DNA of 64,000 bases. It comes from Streptomyces ardesiacus. Lineage in GTDB: Bacteria > Actinomycetota > Actinomycetes > Streptomycetales > Streptomycetaceae. Within the stretch, counting starts at the first letter, position 1. Each line of letters begins with the position of its first letter. The stretch is taken from assembly GCF_003112575.1 (NCBI RefSeq), contig NZ_BEWC01000001.1:806001-870000 (forward strand), given 5' to 3'. The position numbers and the translations under genes were made by a program. The notes beneath the pieces are model-generated. The model searched no databases. It was not told where the DNA came from and saw nothing but the letters and a program-made list of their open reading frames with translations. Below are positions 10,619 through 19,611 of this stretch, piece after piece.

Positions 10619-11887
10619 GTGAGACGTCGCCTCCTCGCCCTTGTCTGTGTGTCCGCCTCCGTACTCAGCGGCTGCGGCCTGATCTCGCAGGACGGCGGGG
10701 GCGATCGGCGCACCGTGACCGTGTGGCTGATGAAGGGCAGCGCCTCGGAGGACTTCCTGGAGCGGTTCACCAAGGGCTTCGAGGCCGACCACCCCGACCT
10801 CGACCTGGACATCCGCATCCAGGAGTGGACCGGGATCGGCGACAAGGTGCAGAGCGCGCTGAAGGGCGACGGCTCGGACGGCCCCGACGTCATCGAGGTC
10901 GGCAACACCCAGGTCCCGCAGTACGCGGAGGGCGGCAGGCTGCACGACCTGACCCTGGAGTCCATGCGGGACTGGGGCATCCGCGACTGGCTGCCGGGCC
11001 TCGCCGAGCCCGGGCAGTGGATGTCCCAGCAGTTCGGCGTCCCCTGGTACGCCGCCAACCGCGTGGTCATCTACCGCAAGGACCTCTTCGAGCAGGCCGG
11101 CATCAAGGAGCCGCCCCGCACCCGCGAGGAGTGGCTCGCGGCCACCGAGAAGCTCGACAAGAACGCGGAGCAGGGCATCTACCTGGCCGGCCAGGACTGG
11201 TACACCCTCTCCGGCTTCATCTGGGACGAGGGCGGCGAGCTGGCCACCCAGGACGGCGAGGGCGGTGTCTGGACGGGCGCCCTGGACTCCGAGGCGGCCC
11301 TGCGCGGCATGGACTTCTACCGCGAACTGCAGGCCCTGGGCGACGGTCCGGCCGACGCCGACGAGGAACACCCGCCGCAGGCCGGGGTCTTCGCCAAGGG
11401 CGAGGTCGCGCAGATCATCGCGGTGCCGGGCCAGGCCCAGTCCATCCTGCGCGAGAACCCCGGACTCAAGGGCAAGATCGGCTTCTTCCCCGTGCCCGGC
11501 AAGAGCGCCGACAAGCCCGGTGCCGTCTTCACCGGCGGCTCCGACCTCGTCGTCCCGAAGAACACCGACCAGGAGGACGGCGCCCTCGCCGTGGTCGAGG
11601 CGCTCGCGGGCGAGAAGTGGAACACCGACCTGGCCCGCACGATGAACTACGTCCCCAACAAGAAGACGCTCGCCAAGGCCGTCTCCGGCGAGGAGGGGGC
11701 GGAGGCCATGGCGGCCGGCGCCGCACAGGGCCGGGCGACCCCCGGCACGCCCCAGTGGGGGGCCGTCGAGGGCGACAACCCGATCAAGGAGTACATGACG
11801 AAGGTGCTCAAGGGCGCGGACGCCAAGCCGGAGGCGCGCAAGGCCTCCGACCGCATCACCGAGCTGCTGGACGCCAACGCCCGCTGA
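10619..11887 (+). CDS. extracellular sugar-binding lipoprotein of an ABC importer
   Basis: The 422-residue family 1 solute-binding protein has a lipoprotein signal (basic MRRRLL, hydrophobic core, lipobox VLSGC with Cys19). Mature-domain motifs TVTVWLMKGSASEDF, FTKGFEADHPDLDLD and PDVIEVGNTQVPQYA are typical for carbohydrate-binding proteins, and the Trp-rich segments (VPWYAANR, DWYTLSGFIWDEGG) suit sugar stacking. GTG 10619 is preceded by AGAAGGA. No permease or ATPase genes are beside it, so it must use a distant or shared transporter. The promoter has a DasR-like repeat, suggesting aminosugar control. The substrate is not determined. Confidence 0.88.
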   Translation: MRRRLLALVCVSASVLSGCGLISQDGGGDRRTVTVWLMKGSASEDFLERFTKGFEADHPDLDLDIRIQEWTGIGDKVQSALKGDGSDGPDVIEVGNTQVPQYAEGGRLHDLTLESMRDWGIRDWLPGLAEPGQWMSQQFGVPWYAANRVVIYRKDLFEQAGIKEPPRTREEWLAATEKLDKNAEQGIYLAGQDWYTLSGFIWDEGGELATQDGEGGVWTGALDSEAALRGMDFYRELQALGDGPADADEEHPPQAGVFAKGEVAQIIAVPGQAQSILRENPGLKGKIGFFPVPGKSADKPGAVFTGGSDLVVPKNTDQEDGALAVVEALAGEKWNTDLARTMNYVPNKKTLAKAVSGEEGAEAMAAGAAQGRATPGTPQWGAVEGDNPIKEYMTKVLKGADAKPEARKASDRITELLDANAR

Positions 11888-11901
11888 CCGAGGCGGTGCC
11901 G

Positions 11902-11950
11902 GGCGGGGCGGGACGGGCGGGGCGGGGCCGCACGCCGGTCCCGCCCCGCC
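11902..11950. terminator. bidirectional terminator between binding protein and egtD
   Basis: A 13-bp perfect inverted repeat (GGCGGGGCGGGAC at 11902-11914, GTCCCGCCCCGCC at 11938-11950) separates convergent genes. Confidence 0.6.
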
Positions 11951-11955
11951 GCGCC

Positions 11956-12927
11956 TCAGCGCGCCACGCTCAGCGACAGGGCGAAACGCCCCTCCGCGTC
12001 GGTCCACCAGTGGGCCGGACCGAATCCGGCCGCCTCCAGCTCGGCCCGCACACCCTCCCGCCGGAACTTCGCGGACACCTCGGTGCGCACCTCCTCCCCG
12101 GCCGCGAAGTCCACGGCCAGGTCGAGCGCCTGGATCTTGACGGTCTGCGCGGTGCGCGAGCGCAGCCGCATCTCGATCCACTCCCGTTCCGCGTTCCACA
12201 ACGCCACGTGCTGGAAGCCGGCGGGCTCGAAGTCGGCCTCCAGCTCGCGGTTCATCACGGACAGCACGTTCTTGTTGAACTCGGCCGTCACCCCGGCCGC
12301 GTCGTCGTACGCGCGGACCAGCACCTCCTCGTCCTTGACCAGGTCCGTGCCCAGCAGCAGGGAGTCGCCCGGGGAGAGCAGGGCGCGCACCGAGGCCAGG
12401 AACGCGGCGCGTTCCCCGGGCAGCAGGTTGCCGACGGTCCCGCCGAGGAAGGCCACCAGCCGGGGACCGGGCATCGTGGGCAGGGTCAGCCCGCCGGTGA
12501 AGTCGGCGATCAGCGCGTGCACCTGGAGGCCCGGACGCTCGGCGACGAGCGCCTCCCCGGCCCGGGTGAGGGCGCTCCCGCTCACGTCGACCGGCACGTA
12601 GCCGCGCAGCCCGTTGCGCTCCGTCAGCGCGTCGAGCAGCACCCGCGTCTTCTCCGAGGAGCCCGAACCCAGCTCCACCAGGGTGAGGGCGCCGGTGGCC
12701 GCCGCGATCTCCCCGGCCCGGTCGACGAGGATCTCCCGCTCGGCGCGGGTCGGGTAGTACTCCGGCAGCGCGGTGATCGCCTCGAACAGCTCGCTGCCCC
12801 GCGCGTCGTAGAACCACTTCGGCGGCAGCCACTTGGGCGTGCTCGTCAGGCCCGCCCGGACGTCGGCGCGCAACGCGGCGTCCGTGGCGTCCTCGGGCAG
12901 CGTCCGGGTCAGTCGGAACTGGCTCAC
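11956..12927 (-). CDS. egtD: L-histidine N(alpha)-methyltransferase EgtD
   Basis: The enzyme makes hercynine by trimethylating the alpha-amino group of histidine with S-adenosylmethionine, the core step of ergothioneine synthesis. The 323-residue length is that of the family. It has the SAM-binding loop LVELGSGSSEKTRVLL near residue 82, YVPVDVSGSAL near 112 and FLGGTVGNLLPGERAAFL near 153. The histidine-binding C-terminal part retains FNKNVLSVMNRELEADF and WNAEREWIEMRL. GTG 12927 overlaps the egtC stop as GTGA, so it is the last, translationally coupled gene of the egtABCD operon. Confidence 0.95.
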   Translation of the reverse strand: MSQFRLTRTLPEDATDAALRADVRAGLTSTPKWLPPKWFYDARGSELFEAITALPEYYPTRAEREILVDRAGEIAAATGALTLVELGSGSSEKTRVLLDALTERNGLRGYVPVDVSGSALTRAGEALVAERPGLQVHALIADFTGGLTLPTMPGPRLVAFLGGTVGNLLPGERAAFLASVRALLSPGDSLLLGTDLVKDEEVLVRAYDDAAGVTAEFNKNVLSVMNRELEADFEPAGFQHVALWNAEREWIEMRLRSRTAQTVKIQALDLAVDFAAGEEVRTEVSAKFRREGVRAELEAAGFGPAHWWTDAEGRFALSLSVAR

Positions 12928-13724
12928 GTGCGGGGCTCCTTCGAAGAGACGAAAGCGTCTGCGGGGGCGGTCTCGCCGGGGTCCTTGAGGGGGGTCAGGC
13001 GCACATCCGTGCGGCTCGCCGTCAGCAGCGTGCGGTCGGGGACCTCTCGCCAGGCCGGGTCGTCGTCGTAGGGCTCCGAGGCGACGACCGTGCCGCCGCC
13101 CGGACGGGACAGGTACCACAGGGTGTCGCCCCAGGTGGTGGCGGCGACGGTGGAGCCGTCGGTCAGGAGCAGGTTGAGCCGCGAGCCGGGGGCCGCCGCG
13201 GCGACCTCCACCACCGTCTCGGTCAGCGCCCGGCCCTCGTCGTCCCCGGCCCGCAGCCTGGCCAGGACCAGCGCCCACACCAGCGCCGAGTCGCTGCGCG
13301 CCTCCAGCGACAGCAGCTCCCCGGCCGGCAGCGTCGCGGCAACCGGCGCCAACGAGGCGGGCCAGCCCGCCACGGCGCCGTTGTGGCTGAACAGCCAGGC
13401 CCCCGCGGCGAACGGCGCCGCCGCGGCCTCCGCGTCGGCGCCCGAGAGCGTCGCGTCCCGCACGGCCGCGAGCAGCGCGCCGGTGCGCACGACGCGTGCC
13501 AGGTCGGCGAAGGACTGGTCCGCCCAGATCGGCCCGGCCCGGCGGTACCGGGCGGGCACCGGGTCCTCCTGCGCGTACCAGCCCACGCCGAACCCGTCGG
13601 CGTTCACCGTGCCGTACCGCTGGTGCCTCGGCGCCCAGGACTGGCGGTACAGCCCGTGCGGCGGCGCCACGAGGAGCGCACCCAGCGGCTCGTCCGGCCC
13701 CACGTACGCCAGGTGACGGCACAT
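12924..13724 (-). CDS. egtC: gamma-glutamyl-hercynylcysteine sulfoxide hydrolase EgtC
   Basis: This class II glutamine-amidotransferase-like hydrolase removes glutamate from gamma-glutamyl-hercynylcysteine sulfoxide. The 266-residue protein starts MCRHLAYVG, placing the nucleophilic Cys at position 2 as required for an Ntn hydrolase. Other pocket motifs are NADGFGVGWYAQ near residue 42, LFSHNGAVAGW near 112 and SDSALVWALVLARL near 143. Its ATG overlaps the egtB stop, and its own stop overlaps the egtD start. All expected catalytic features are intact. Confidence 0.94.
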   Translation of the reverse strand: MCRHLAYVGPDEPLGALLVAPPHGLYRQSWAPRHQRYGTVNADGFGVGWYAQEDPVPARYRRAGPIWADQSFADLARVVRTGALLAAVRDATLSGADAEAAAAPFAAGAWLFSHNGAVAGWPASLAPVAATLPAGELLSLEARSDSALVWALVLARLRAGDDEGRALTETVVEVAAAAPGSRLNLLLTDGSTVAATTWGDTLWYLSRPGGGTVVASEPYDDDPAWREVPDRTLLTASRTDVRLTPLKDPGETAPADAFVSSKEPRT

Positions 13725-15058
13725 CAGGCGCCCTCCGCCGTCCGGGCGGTGCGGAAACCGGAGAAGATCTGCCGCCGGACCGGATAGTCCCAGTTGCGGA
13801 ACGTGCCCCGGCAGGCCACCGCGTCCACGGCGAAGGAACCACCGCGCAGCACCTTGTAGTCGGGGCCGAAGAACACCTCCGAGTACTCCCGGTACGGGAA
13901 CGCCCTGAATCCCGGGTACGGGGCGAAGTCGCTCGACGTCCACTCCCACACGTCGCCGATCAACTGCCGCACGCCCAGCGGGGACTCGCCGGCCGGGTAG
14001 CTGCCCGCCGGCGCCGGACGCAGGTGGCGCTGCCCGAGGTTGGCGTGCTCGGGCCCCGGGTCGGCGTCGCCCCACGGGTAGCGCATGGCGCGGTCGCCCG
14101 CCGGGTCGTGGCGGGCGGCCTTCTCCCACTCGGCCTCGGTGGGCAGCCGGCGCCCCGCCCAGCGGGCGTACGCGTCGGCCTCGTACCAGCACACGTGCAC
14201 CACCGGCTCGTCGGCCGGCACCGGCTCGGTGACCCCGAAGCGGCGCCGCAGCCACTGACCGCCGTCCCGGCGCCAGAACAGCGGGGCGGCGAGGGAGTGC
14301 CGGCGGACGTGGTCCCAGCCCTCGGGGGCCCACCAGCGCGGGTCGTCGTAGCCGCCGTCGTCGATGAACGCCTGGTAGGCGCCGTTGGTCACCGGGGTCG
14401 TGTCGATGTGGAACGGCGCCACCTCGCGCCGGTGCGCGGGGCGCTCGTTGTCCAGCGCCCACGGCTCGGTCGAGGTGCCCATCGTGAACGGGCCGCCCGG
14501 CACCAGGACCTCGGCCGGTCCGGTGAACAGCGGCACCGGGTCCGGGTCGGGCGCGGTCAGGGCCTGCGGCCCCCTGCGCAACTGGTGCGTGATCAGCATG
14601 GTCTCGTCGTGCTGCTGCTCGTGCTGGGCGATCATGCCGAAGGCGAAGCCCGCCTCGGTGAGCCGCGTCCCGTCGAACGCGGTGCGCTCCAGCACGTCCA
14701 GGGCCCGTCCGCGCACGTCCGCCGCGTACCGGCGGGCCTCGGCGGGCGACAGCAGCGGCAGGCTCGGCCGCTCGGAGCGGGGGTGCTCGAAGGCGTCGTA
14801 CAGGCTGTCGATCTCCGGGCGTATCGCCTCCTGCCCGGCGACCGCGCGCAGCAGCCACTGCTCCTCCTGGTTGCCTATGTGCGCCAGGTCCCACACCAGC
14901 GGGGACATCAGCGGCGACACCTGGGCGGTCAGGTCGGGGCCCTCCACACAGCTCGTCAGCAGCGTCGTGCGCTCCCGCGCGGTGACGAGCGTGGTCAGGG
15001 CCCGCTCCCGCAGGGACTCGGCGGCGTCGGTCGCGGGCGCGTCGGTGGGGTCGGTCAT
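13724..15058 (-). CDS. egtB: hercynine oxygenase EgtB (iron-dependent sulfoxide synthase)
   Basis: EgtB joins hercynine and gamma-glutamylcysteine with oxygen to give the sulfoxide. The 444-residue protein has an N-terminal DinB-like helical domain with the iron-ligand pattern WDLAHIGNQEEQWLL (near residue 55) and HEQQHDETM (near 140), then a C-terminal formylglycine-generating-enzyme-like domain from about 185 (VPGGPFTMGTSTEPWALDNE) to the end, with LPTEAEWEKAAR and IGDVWEWTSSDF. The ATG overlaps the egtA stop (ATGA). The use of gamma-glutamylcysteine agrees with the presence of egtA and egtC. Confidence 0.95.
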   Translation of the reverse strand: MTDPTDAPATDAAESLRERALTTLVTARERTTLLTSCVEGPDLTAQVSPLMSPLVWDLAHIGNQEEQWLLRAVAGQEAIRPEIDSLYDAFEHPRSERPSLPLLSPAEARRYAADVRGRALDVLERTAFDGTRLTEAGFAFGMIAQHEQQHDETMLITHQLRRGPQALTAPDPDPVPLFTGPAEVLVPGGPFTMGTSTEPWALDNERPAHRREVAPFHIDTTPVTNGAYQAFIDDGGYDDPRWWAPEGWDHVRRHSLAAPLFWRRDGGQWLRRRFGVTEPVPADEPVVHVCWYEADAYARWAGRRLPTEAEWEKAARHDPAGDRAMRYPWGDADPGPEHANLGQRHLRPAPAGSYPAGESPLGVRQLIGDVWEWTSSDFAPYPGFRAFPYREYSEVFFGPDYKVLRGGSFAVDAVACRGTFRNWDYPVRRQIFSGFRTARTAEGA

Positions 15059-16356
15059 CAGCGGGTCTCCTTCCCGTGCGGGCCACGGTCCGCGCCGCCC
15101 GGCATGTCCAGCAGATCGTCGGCGGGGCAGCGGCCCCTGAGGACGTAGCGCTCCAGGTACCCGGCGACGGCGTCCGTCACCTCGGCCGTCGCGCCGAGCC
15201 GGGGCAGAGCGGCGAGCGCCGCCCCGAAGCAGGTGACGGCCGCCTCGCGCAATTCCGGATCGGTCAGCGCGTCCCGGGCCGCGGCCTCGTACAGCGGGTT
15301 GTGCGGCGCGGGCAGGCCGAGGGTGCGCTCGGCCAGGGGCTTGACCGCGCGGTAGGCGGTCTCGGTGGCCTCCGGCTCGTCGAACAGCGCGGCGGTCACG
15401 GCCAGCGGCACGATCCAGCCGTCGTCCCCGGGCTGCGCGTCGATCATGCGCAGCTCCAGATGGCCGCGCGGCCTCACCGGCGGGAAGAGCGTGGTGAGGT
15501 GGTACTCCAGGTCCTCCCGGGTCGGCGGCCGGGGCACCAGCTCGCGGGTCCACTCCCGCAGGGTCAGCCCCTGGGGCACGTCCCACGGACCGCCGTCGCG
15601 GCGTACGCACATCACCGGGGCGTCCAGGACGTGCCGGGTCCAGGTGCCGCGCGGGTCGGAGTCCAGCGGAGGGCCGCCCGCCCGGCCGGCGCCGATCTGC
15701 GCCCACCGCAGCTGCCGGGTGGACCGCCAGCCGGTGGGCCGGCCGCCGGACAGCGGGGAGTTGGCGAACGCGGCCAGCAGGACGGCGCCCAGGTGATGGG
15801 CCAGCCACCACCGGCGCACGTGCCCCAGCGGCCCCGGCTCCTCGTGCCCCGCGTCCACGCACACCTGCACGGAGGCGGAGGCGCACATCATGAAGCGGCC
15901 GCCGGGACCGGCGCGGTCCAGACAGGCCTCCATGGCGTCGTAGCGCGGCTGCCGCAGGTAGCGGCGCGGCGCCTGCCAGGGATCGTGACCGAGACCGACG
16001 AGGACGAGGCCGTCCTCGCGCAGTACGGCGCGGACGGCGTCGAGATCGGCGGAGACCGAGCGGACGCACTCCGTCAGGGAGGCGGCGGGGAGCGAACTCA
16101 GCTCCAGCTGGCCGCCGGGCTCGACGGTCAGCGCCGACCTCAGGGGCACGCCCCGCAGCGCGGTGTACAGCGCGTCGAGCCGTTCGGGTGACACCGGGAG
16201 CCGGGGCGCCCGCAGGTCGTGGACGAGCCACTCCACCTCGACGCCCAGGAGCCTGGGCGGACCGGTCTTGAAGCAGATGCCGTGGACCAGTGCCTCGACC
16301 TCCGCCTCACTGACGGCGGTACGTGGCCGGACACAGCCACCAACCGGATCGGACAT
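15058..16356 (-). CDS. egtA: glutamate-cysteine ligase EgtA
   Basis: The first gene of the ergothioneine operon makes gamma-glutamylcysteine from glutamate and cysteine with ATP. The 432-residue GCS2-family ligase has LLGVEVEWLVHD near residue 37 (metal-binding Glu residues), VEPGGQLELSSLPA near 80, RFMMCASASVQVCVDAG near 155 and a conserved HLELRMIDAQPGDDGW block near 320. A strong AGGAGG site precedes the ATG, and the gap upstream is 287 bases to a divergent gene; this should hold the operon promoter. EgtE is not in the window and must be encoded elsewhere. Confidence 0.93.
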   Translation of the reverse strand: MSDPVGGCVRPRTAVSEAEVEALVHGICFKTGPPRLLGVEVEWLVHDLRAPRLPVSPERLDALYTALRGVPLRSALTVEPGGQLELSSLPAASLTECVRSVSADLDAVRAVLREDGLVLVGLGHDPWQAPRRYLRQPRYDAMEACLDRAGPGGRFMMCASASVQVCVDAGHEEPGPLGHVRRWWLAHHLGAVLLAAFANSPLSGGRPTGWRSTRQLRWAQIGAGRAGGPPLDSDPRGTWTRHVLDAPVMCVRRDGGPWDVPQGLTLREWTRELVPRPPTREDLEYHLTTLFPPVRPRGHLELRMIDAQPGDDGWIVPLAVTAALFDEPEATETAYRAVKPLAERTLGLPAPHNPLYEAAARDALTDPELREAAVTCFGAALAALPRLGATAEVTDAVAGYLERYVLRGRCPADDLLDMPGGADRGPHGKETR

Positions 16357-16643
16357 GTCGGGATCCTCCTGAGAGTCCACCGTGCCGCCGGCCCTTCTGT
16401 GGTGGGCCGGGCCGGCACACCCGTCCCAGCCAAGACCCTCGTGCGGCTCCGCACAAGGATGCATTTCGGGACGTTCCCGCTCGGGAGTCTCCGCGATCCG
16501 CCCGTTTGCGGGGGCTTTACCCGTCGTCGGCCGGGCCGGGAAACTCCGTTGCACCTCCGCCCCAGCATCACCCAGGATTCCCGCATGAGCACGACGGGGG
16601 AGACCGCGCGGCACGCGGTCACGGCGTCCACGGGGGTGGCGCC

Positions 16644-17483
16644 GTGAGCGCGCGCCTGCGGGGCATCGCACAGCGGACGGAGCAGATCGTCGCGGCCGGG
16701 TCCTACCGCGCGTCCGACGGCCGCGAGGTGTCCGTCGCCGAGGCGGCCGAGGCGGCCCGGGCGGGCACGCGCGTGCACGGGCCGGGCCCCGTGGCGGCCG
16801 AACCGCCCGCCCCGGTGCGCACGGTCCTCGAGGTCACCGGCGAGAGCAGCCTGGAGGCCGCCCGGCGCCTGGGCGGCGAGGTCGCCGTCCTCAACTTCGC
16901 CTCGGCCCGCAACCCGGGCGGCGGCTACCTCAACGGCGCCCAGGCCCAGGAGGAGGCCCTGTGCCGGGCCTCCGCCCTGTACACCTGCCTGCTGCGGGCG
17001 CGCGAGTTCTACGACCACCACCGCGCCCACCGCGACCCGTTCTACACCGACCGCGTCGTCCACTCGCCGGGCGTGCCCGTCTTCCGCGACGACCGCGGCC
17101 GCCTGCTGGACGAGCCGTACCGGGCCGGATTCCTCACCTCCGCCGCGCCCAACGCCGGCGTGGTGCTGCGCACGGCCCCGGAGCGCGCCGCGGAACTACC
17201 CGGCGCGCTCGCCGTACGCGCCGAACGGGTGCTGGAGACCGCCGTGGCCCACGGGTACCGGCGGCTGGTGCTGGGCGCCTGGGGCTGCGGGGTCTTCCGC
17301 AACGACCCGGACCAGGTGGCGGGCGCGTTCCGGACGCTGCTCGGGCCCGGCGGGCGGTTCACCGGAGCCTTCGAACGGGTGGCGTTCGGCATCCTGGACC
17401 GCACCCCGGGTGCCACCGTCCGGGCCGCGTTCGACCGGGCCTTCCCCGAGGGCGCGGCCCGCGCCGGTCAGCTCCAGCCGTAG
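16644..17483 (+). CDS. TIGR02452 family protein, bacterial PARG-like macrodomain
   Basis: The 279-residue protein contains the poly(ADP-ribose) glycohydrolase signature: NFASARNPGGGYLNGAQAQ followed by two Glu (near residue 85-103), that is GGG-X6-QEE, with the catalytic Glu pair intact. LVLGAWGCGVFRNDP near residue 210 is the macrodomain ligand loop. It would remove ADP-ribose from proteins or nucleic acids; a role in stress or DNA-damage reversal is likely but not shown here. GTG 16644 is chosen because homology begins just after it; a weak GGGGGTGG precedes. Its last 16 bases overlap the convergent PemK-type gene. Confidence 0.85.
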   Translation: MSARLRGIAQRTEQIVAAGSYRASDGREVSVAEAAEAARAGTRVHGPGPVAAEPPAPVRTVLEVTGESSLEAARRLGGEVAVLNFASARNPGGGYLNGAQAQEEALCRASALYTCLLRAREFYDHHRAHRDPFYTDRVVHSPGVPVFRDDRGRLLDEPYRAGFLTSAAPNAGVVLRTAPERAAELPGALAVRAERVLETAVAHGYRRLVLGAWGCGVFRNDPDQVAGAFRTLLGPGGRFTGAFERVAFGILDRTPGATVRAAFDRAFPEGAARAGQLQP

Positions 17484-17932
17484 CGCTCGCGCAACCGCTG
17501 TCGCACGAGGTCGAAGCGCATCCGGTCCAGGGCGCACGCCTCGCGGCGCATCCCCGCGTCGTGCAGGCGCAGCACGCGGTCCACGTCGACCCAGGAGTCG
17601 CGCCCGGAGCGGTCCCAGGGGCCGCTCCCGATCGGCACCCACTCCCGGTCCCCGTCGTGCCGCTTGCTGGAGAGCTGCACGGCCAGCACGGTCCCGGCCG
17701 CCTCCCGGGCGACCACGAGGACGGGCCGGTCCTTGCCCCGGCCGTCGGCCTCCTCGAAGGGCACCCACGTCCAGACGATCTCGCCGGGATCGGGGTCGCC
17801 GTCGTGCGCGGGGGAGTACTCGGTCCGCACCCGCCCCACCTCCCGCGGGTCGGCCTCGGTGGTGGCGGTGGGACCGTAACGTCCGGGGACGGTCTCGCCG
17901 TTGCTGTCGATGTCGTTGGTGAAGGCGCTCAC
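17468..17932 (-). CDS. PemK/MazF-family protein (toxin-type endoribonuclease fold), no visible antitoxin
   Basis: The 154-residue protein has the PemK/MazF core with PGEIVWTWVPFEEADGRGKD near residue 50, RPVLVVAREAAGTVLAVQLS, and the later WVPIGSGPWDRSGRDSWVDVDRV. In MazF toxins this fold cleaves mRNA. No small antitoxin gene precedes it on the same strand; many such solitary actinobacterial genes are probably housekeeping or domesticated. It ends inside the convergent PARG-like gene. The GTG start at 17932 is preferred over longer, Arg/Pro-rich extensions that look non-coding. Confidence 0.75.
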   Translation of the reverse strand: MSAFTNDIDSNGETVPGRYGPTATTEADPREVGRVRTEYSPAHDGDPDPGEIVWTWVPFEEADGRGKDRPVLVVAREAAGTVLAVQLSSKRHDGDREWVPIGSGPWDRSGRDSWVDVDRVLRLHDAGMRREACALDRMRFDLVRQRLRERYGWS

Positions 17933-18096
17933 GGCCGTACCGTACGGGACGTGCCCGTGCGGACGCGCGGGGACCCGTGGCGAGTGGCAGGCTGGCCCCG
18001 GGCCCCGGCTCCGCAAGGGGCCCGGCCGCCGGCCGCACGAGCCGGACGGGCCGGCAGGAACCGGCACGAGTCAGATTCGAGGCAGAAGGCGACGTC

Positions 18097-18987
18097 ATGA
18101 CCGACCAGCTCACCGTCAGCGTCCTGGGCACCGGCATCATGGGTGCCGCGATGGCCCGCAACCTCGCCCGCGCCGGACACGCCGTCCGTGTCTGGAACCG
18201 CACCCGGGACAAGGCCGAGCCACTGGCCGCCGCCGGCGCGCACGTCGCCGGCAGCCCGGAGGAGGCCGTGAGCGGCGCCGACGTCGTCCTCACGATGCTC
18301 TACGACGGCCCCACCGCCCTCGACGTCATGCGGCAGGCCGCGCCGGGCCTGCGCACCGGCACCGTGTGGGCGCAGTCCACCACCGCCGGCGTCGACGCGG
18401 TCGCCGACCTGGCCGCCTTCGCCCACCAGCACGGCCTCGTCTTCCTCGACGCCCCCGTCCTGGGCACCCGGCAGCCCGCCGAGAGCGGCCGGCTGCTGGT
18501 GCTGGCCGCGGGGCCCGCCGAGGCACGGGAGACGGTGGCGCCCGTGTTCGACGCCGTCGGCTCCCGCACCGTGTGGACCGGCGAGGACGGCGCGGCCGGC
18601 AGCGCGACCCGGCTGAAACTGGTCGCCAACAGCTGGGTCCTCGCCGTCACCAACGCCGGGGGCGAGACCCTCGCCCTCGCCAAGGCCCTGGGCGTGGACG
18701 CGGACGCCTTCTTCGACGCGATCGCAGACGGACCGCTCGACATGGGCTACCTGCGCGCCAAGGCCGGCCTGATCCGCGACGGCGCGCTGACCCCGGCGCA
18801 GTTCGCCGTCGCCACCGCCGAGAAGGACGCCCGCCTGATCGTCGAGGCCGGCGAGGCCAACGGCGTCCGGCTGGACCTCGCCGCGGCCGGTGCGCGCCGG
18901 TTCGCCCGCGCCGCCGCCCAGGGGCACGGGGACGAGGACATGGCGGCGGCCTACTTCGCCAGTTTCGAGGAGAAGGCGACCGACTGA
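18097..18987 (+). CDS. NAD(P)-dependent beta-hydroxyacid dehydrogenase family oxidoreductase
   Basis: The 296-residue protein belongs to the 3-hydroxyisobutyrate / tartronate semialdehyde dehydrogenase family. It has the dinucleotide site VLGTGIMGAAMARNL at residue 9, the substrate-binding FLDAPVLGTRQPAESG near 122 and a catalytic-Lys helix TRLKLVANSWVLAVTNAGGE near 170. The natural substrate cannot be read from sequence. ATG 18097 follows a GGCAGAAGG site. It is followed after 86 bases by a PPOX-type gene on the same strand, with a hairpin between them, so read-through may be partial. Confidence 0.85.
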   Translation: MTDQLTVSVLGTGIMGAAMARNLARAGHAVRVWNRTRDKAEPLAAAGAHVAGSPEEAVSGADVVLTMLYDGPTALDVMRQAAPGLRTGTVWAQSTTAGVDAVADLAAFAHQHGLVFLDAPVLGTRQPAESGRLLVLAAGPAEARETVAPVFDAVGSRTVWTGEDGAAGSATRLKLVANSWVLAVTNAGGETLALAKALGVDADAFFDAIADGPLDMGYLRAKAGLIRDGALTPAQFAVATAEKDARLIVEAGEANGVRLDLAAAGARRFARAAAQGHGDEDMAAAYFASFEEKATD

Positions 18988-19073
18988 ACCCGCCCGGGGT
19001 ACCGGGTGCACGAGACAACCCCACACCGGCACCGGACCCGGTGCCGGACCGCGTCGAATCCCGAGGAGACCGC

Positions 19074-19496
19074 ATGTCCAAGCCGCCGCTGCCGCCCGAG
19101 GCCGTCGAACTGCTGCGCCGCCCCAACCCCTGCGTCATGGCCACCCTCCGCTCGGACGGCGCCCCCGTCTCCACGCCCACCTGGTACGCCTGGGACGACG
19201 ACGGCCGCGTGCTGATCAACCTCGACGCGGGCCGGGTACGCCTGGGACACCTGCGCCGCGACCCGCGCGTCACCCTCACCGTCCTGTCGGGCGACGACTG
19301 GTACACGCACGTCACCCTGATCGGCCGCGTCGCCGAGATGCACGACGACGAGGACCTCTCCGGCATCGACCGGCTCTCCCGGCTCTACACGGGCAACCCG
19401 TACCCCAACCGGGAGCGTCCCCGGGTCAGCGCCTTCGTCGAGGTGGAGCGCTGGCACGGCTGGGGATCGATGAAGGACAGCGACCAGGCCGGCTGA
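19074..19496 (+). CDS. PPOX-class (split beta-barrel) F420- or FMN-dependent oxidoreductase
   Basis: The 140-residue flavin-reductase-like split barrel matches the actinobacterial PPOX class: a start with LPPEAVELLRRPNPCVMATL, then VSTPTWYAWDDDGRVLINL, GHLRRDPRVTLTVLSGDDWY and a C-terminal VSAFVEVERWHGWG. These enzymes mostly use F420 and reduce small molecules; the substrate is unknown. CCGAGGAG lies seven bases before the ATG. A 9-bp stem with 4-base loop at 19026-19047 sits in its upstream gap and may attenuate read-through. Confidence 0.85.
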   Translation: MSKPPLPPEAVELLRRPNPCVMATLRSDGAPVSTPTWYAWDDDGRVLINLDAGRVRLGHLRRDPRVTLTVLSGDDWYTHVTLIGRVAEMHDDEDLSGIDRLSRLYTGNPYPNRERPRVSAFVEVERWHGWGSMKDSDQAG

Positions 19497-19611
19497 AACG
19501 CCCGGGCAAGGAGGCGGGCACGGACGTATGATCGCCGCGCGGCATCGCGTGTCGGTCACCGTCCGGGTGAGGCATGGAGGCGCCGCGGAGATGCCCGTGG
19601 AGGCATTGACC

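Noticed and set aside
12924..16231. Long minus-strand frames extending upstream of egtC and egtB
   Set aside because: The extensions read Arg/Pro/Ala-rich out-of-frame sequence of the neighbouring egt genes; the family starts and ATGA overlaps fix the true starts.
16381..16420. Hairpin upstream of egtA as an attenuator
   Set aside because: The arms pair only with a bulge and there is no leader peptide or T-run; it could be plain GC-rich pairing.
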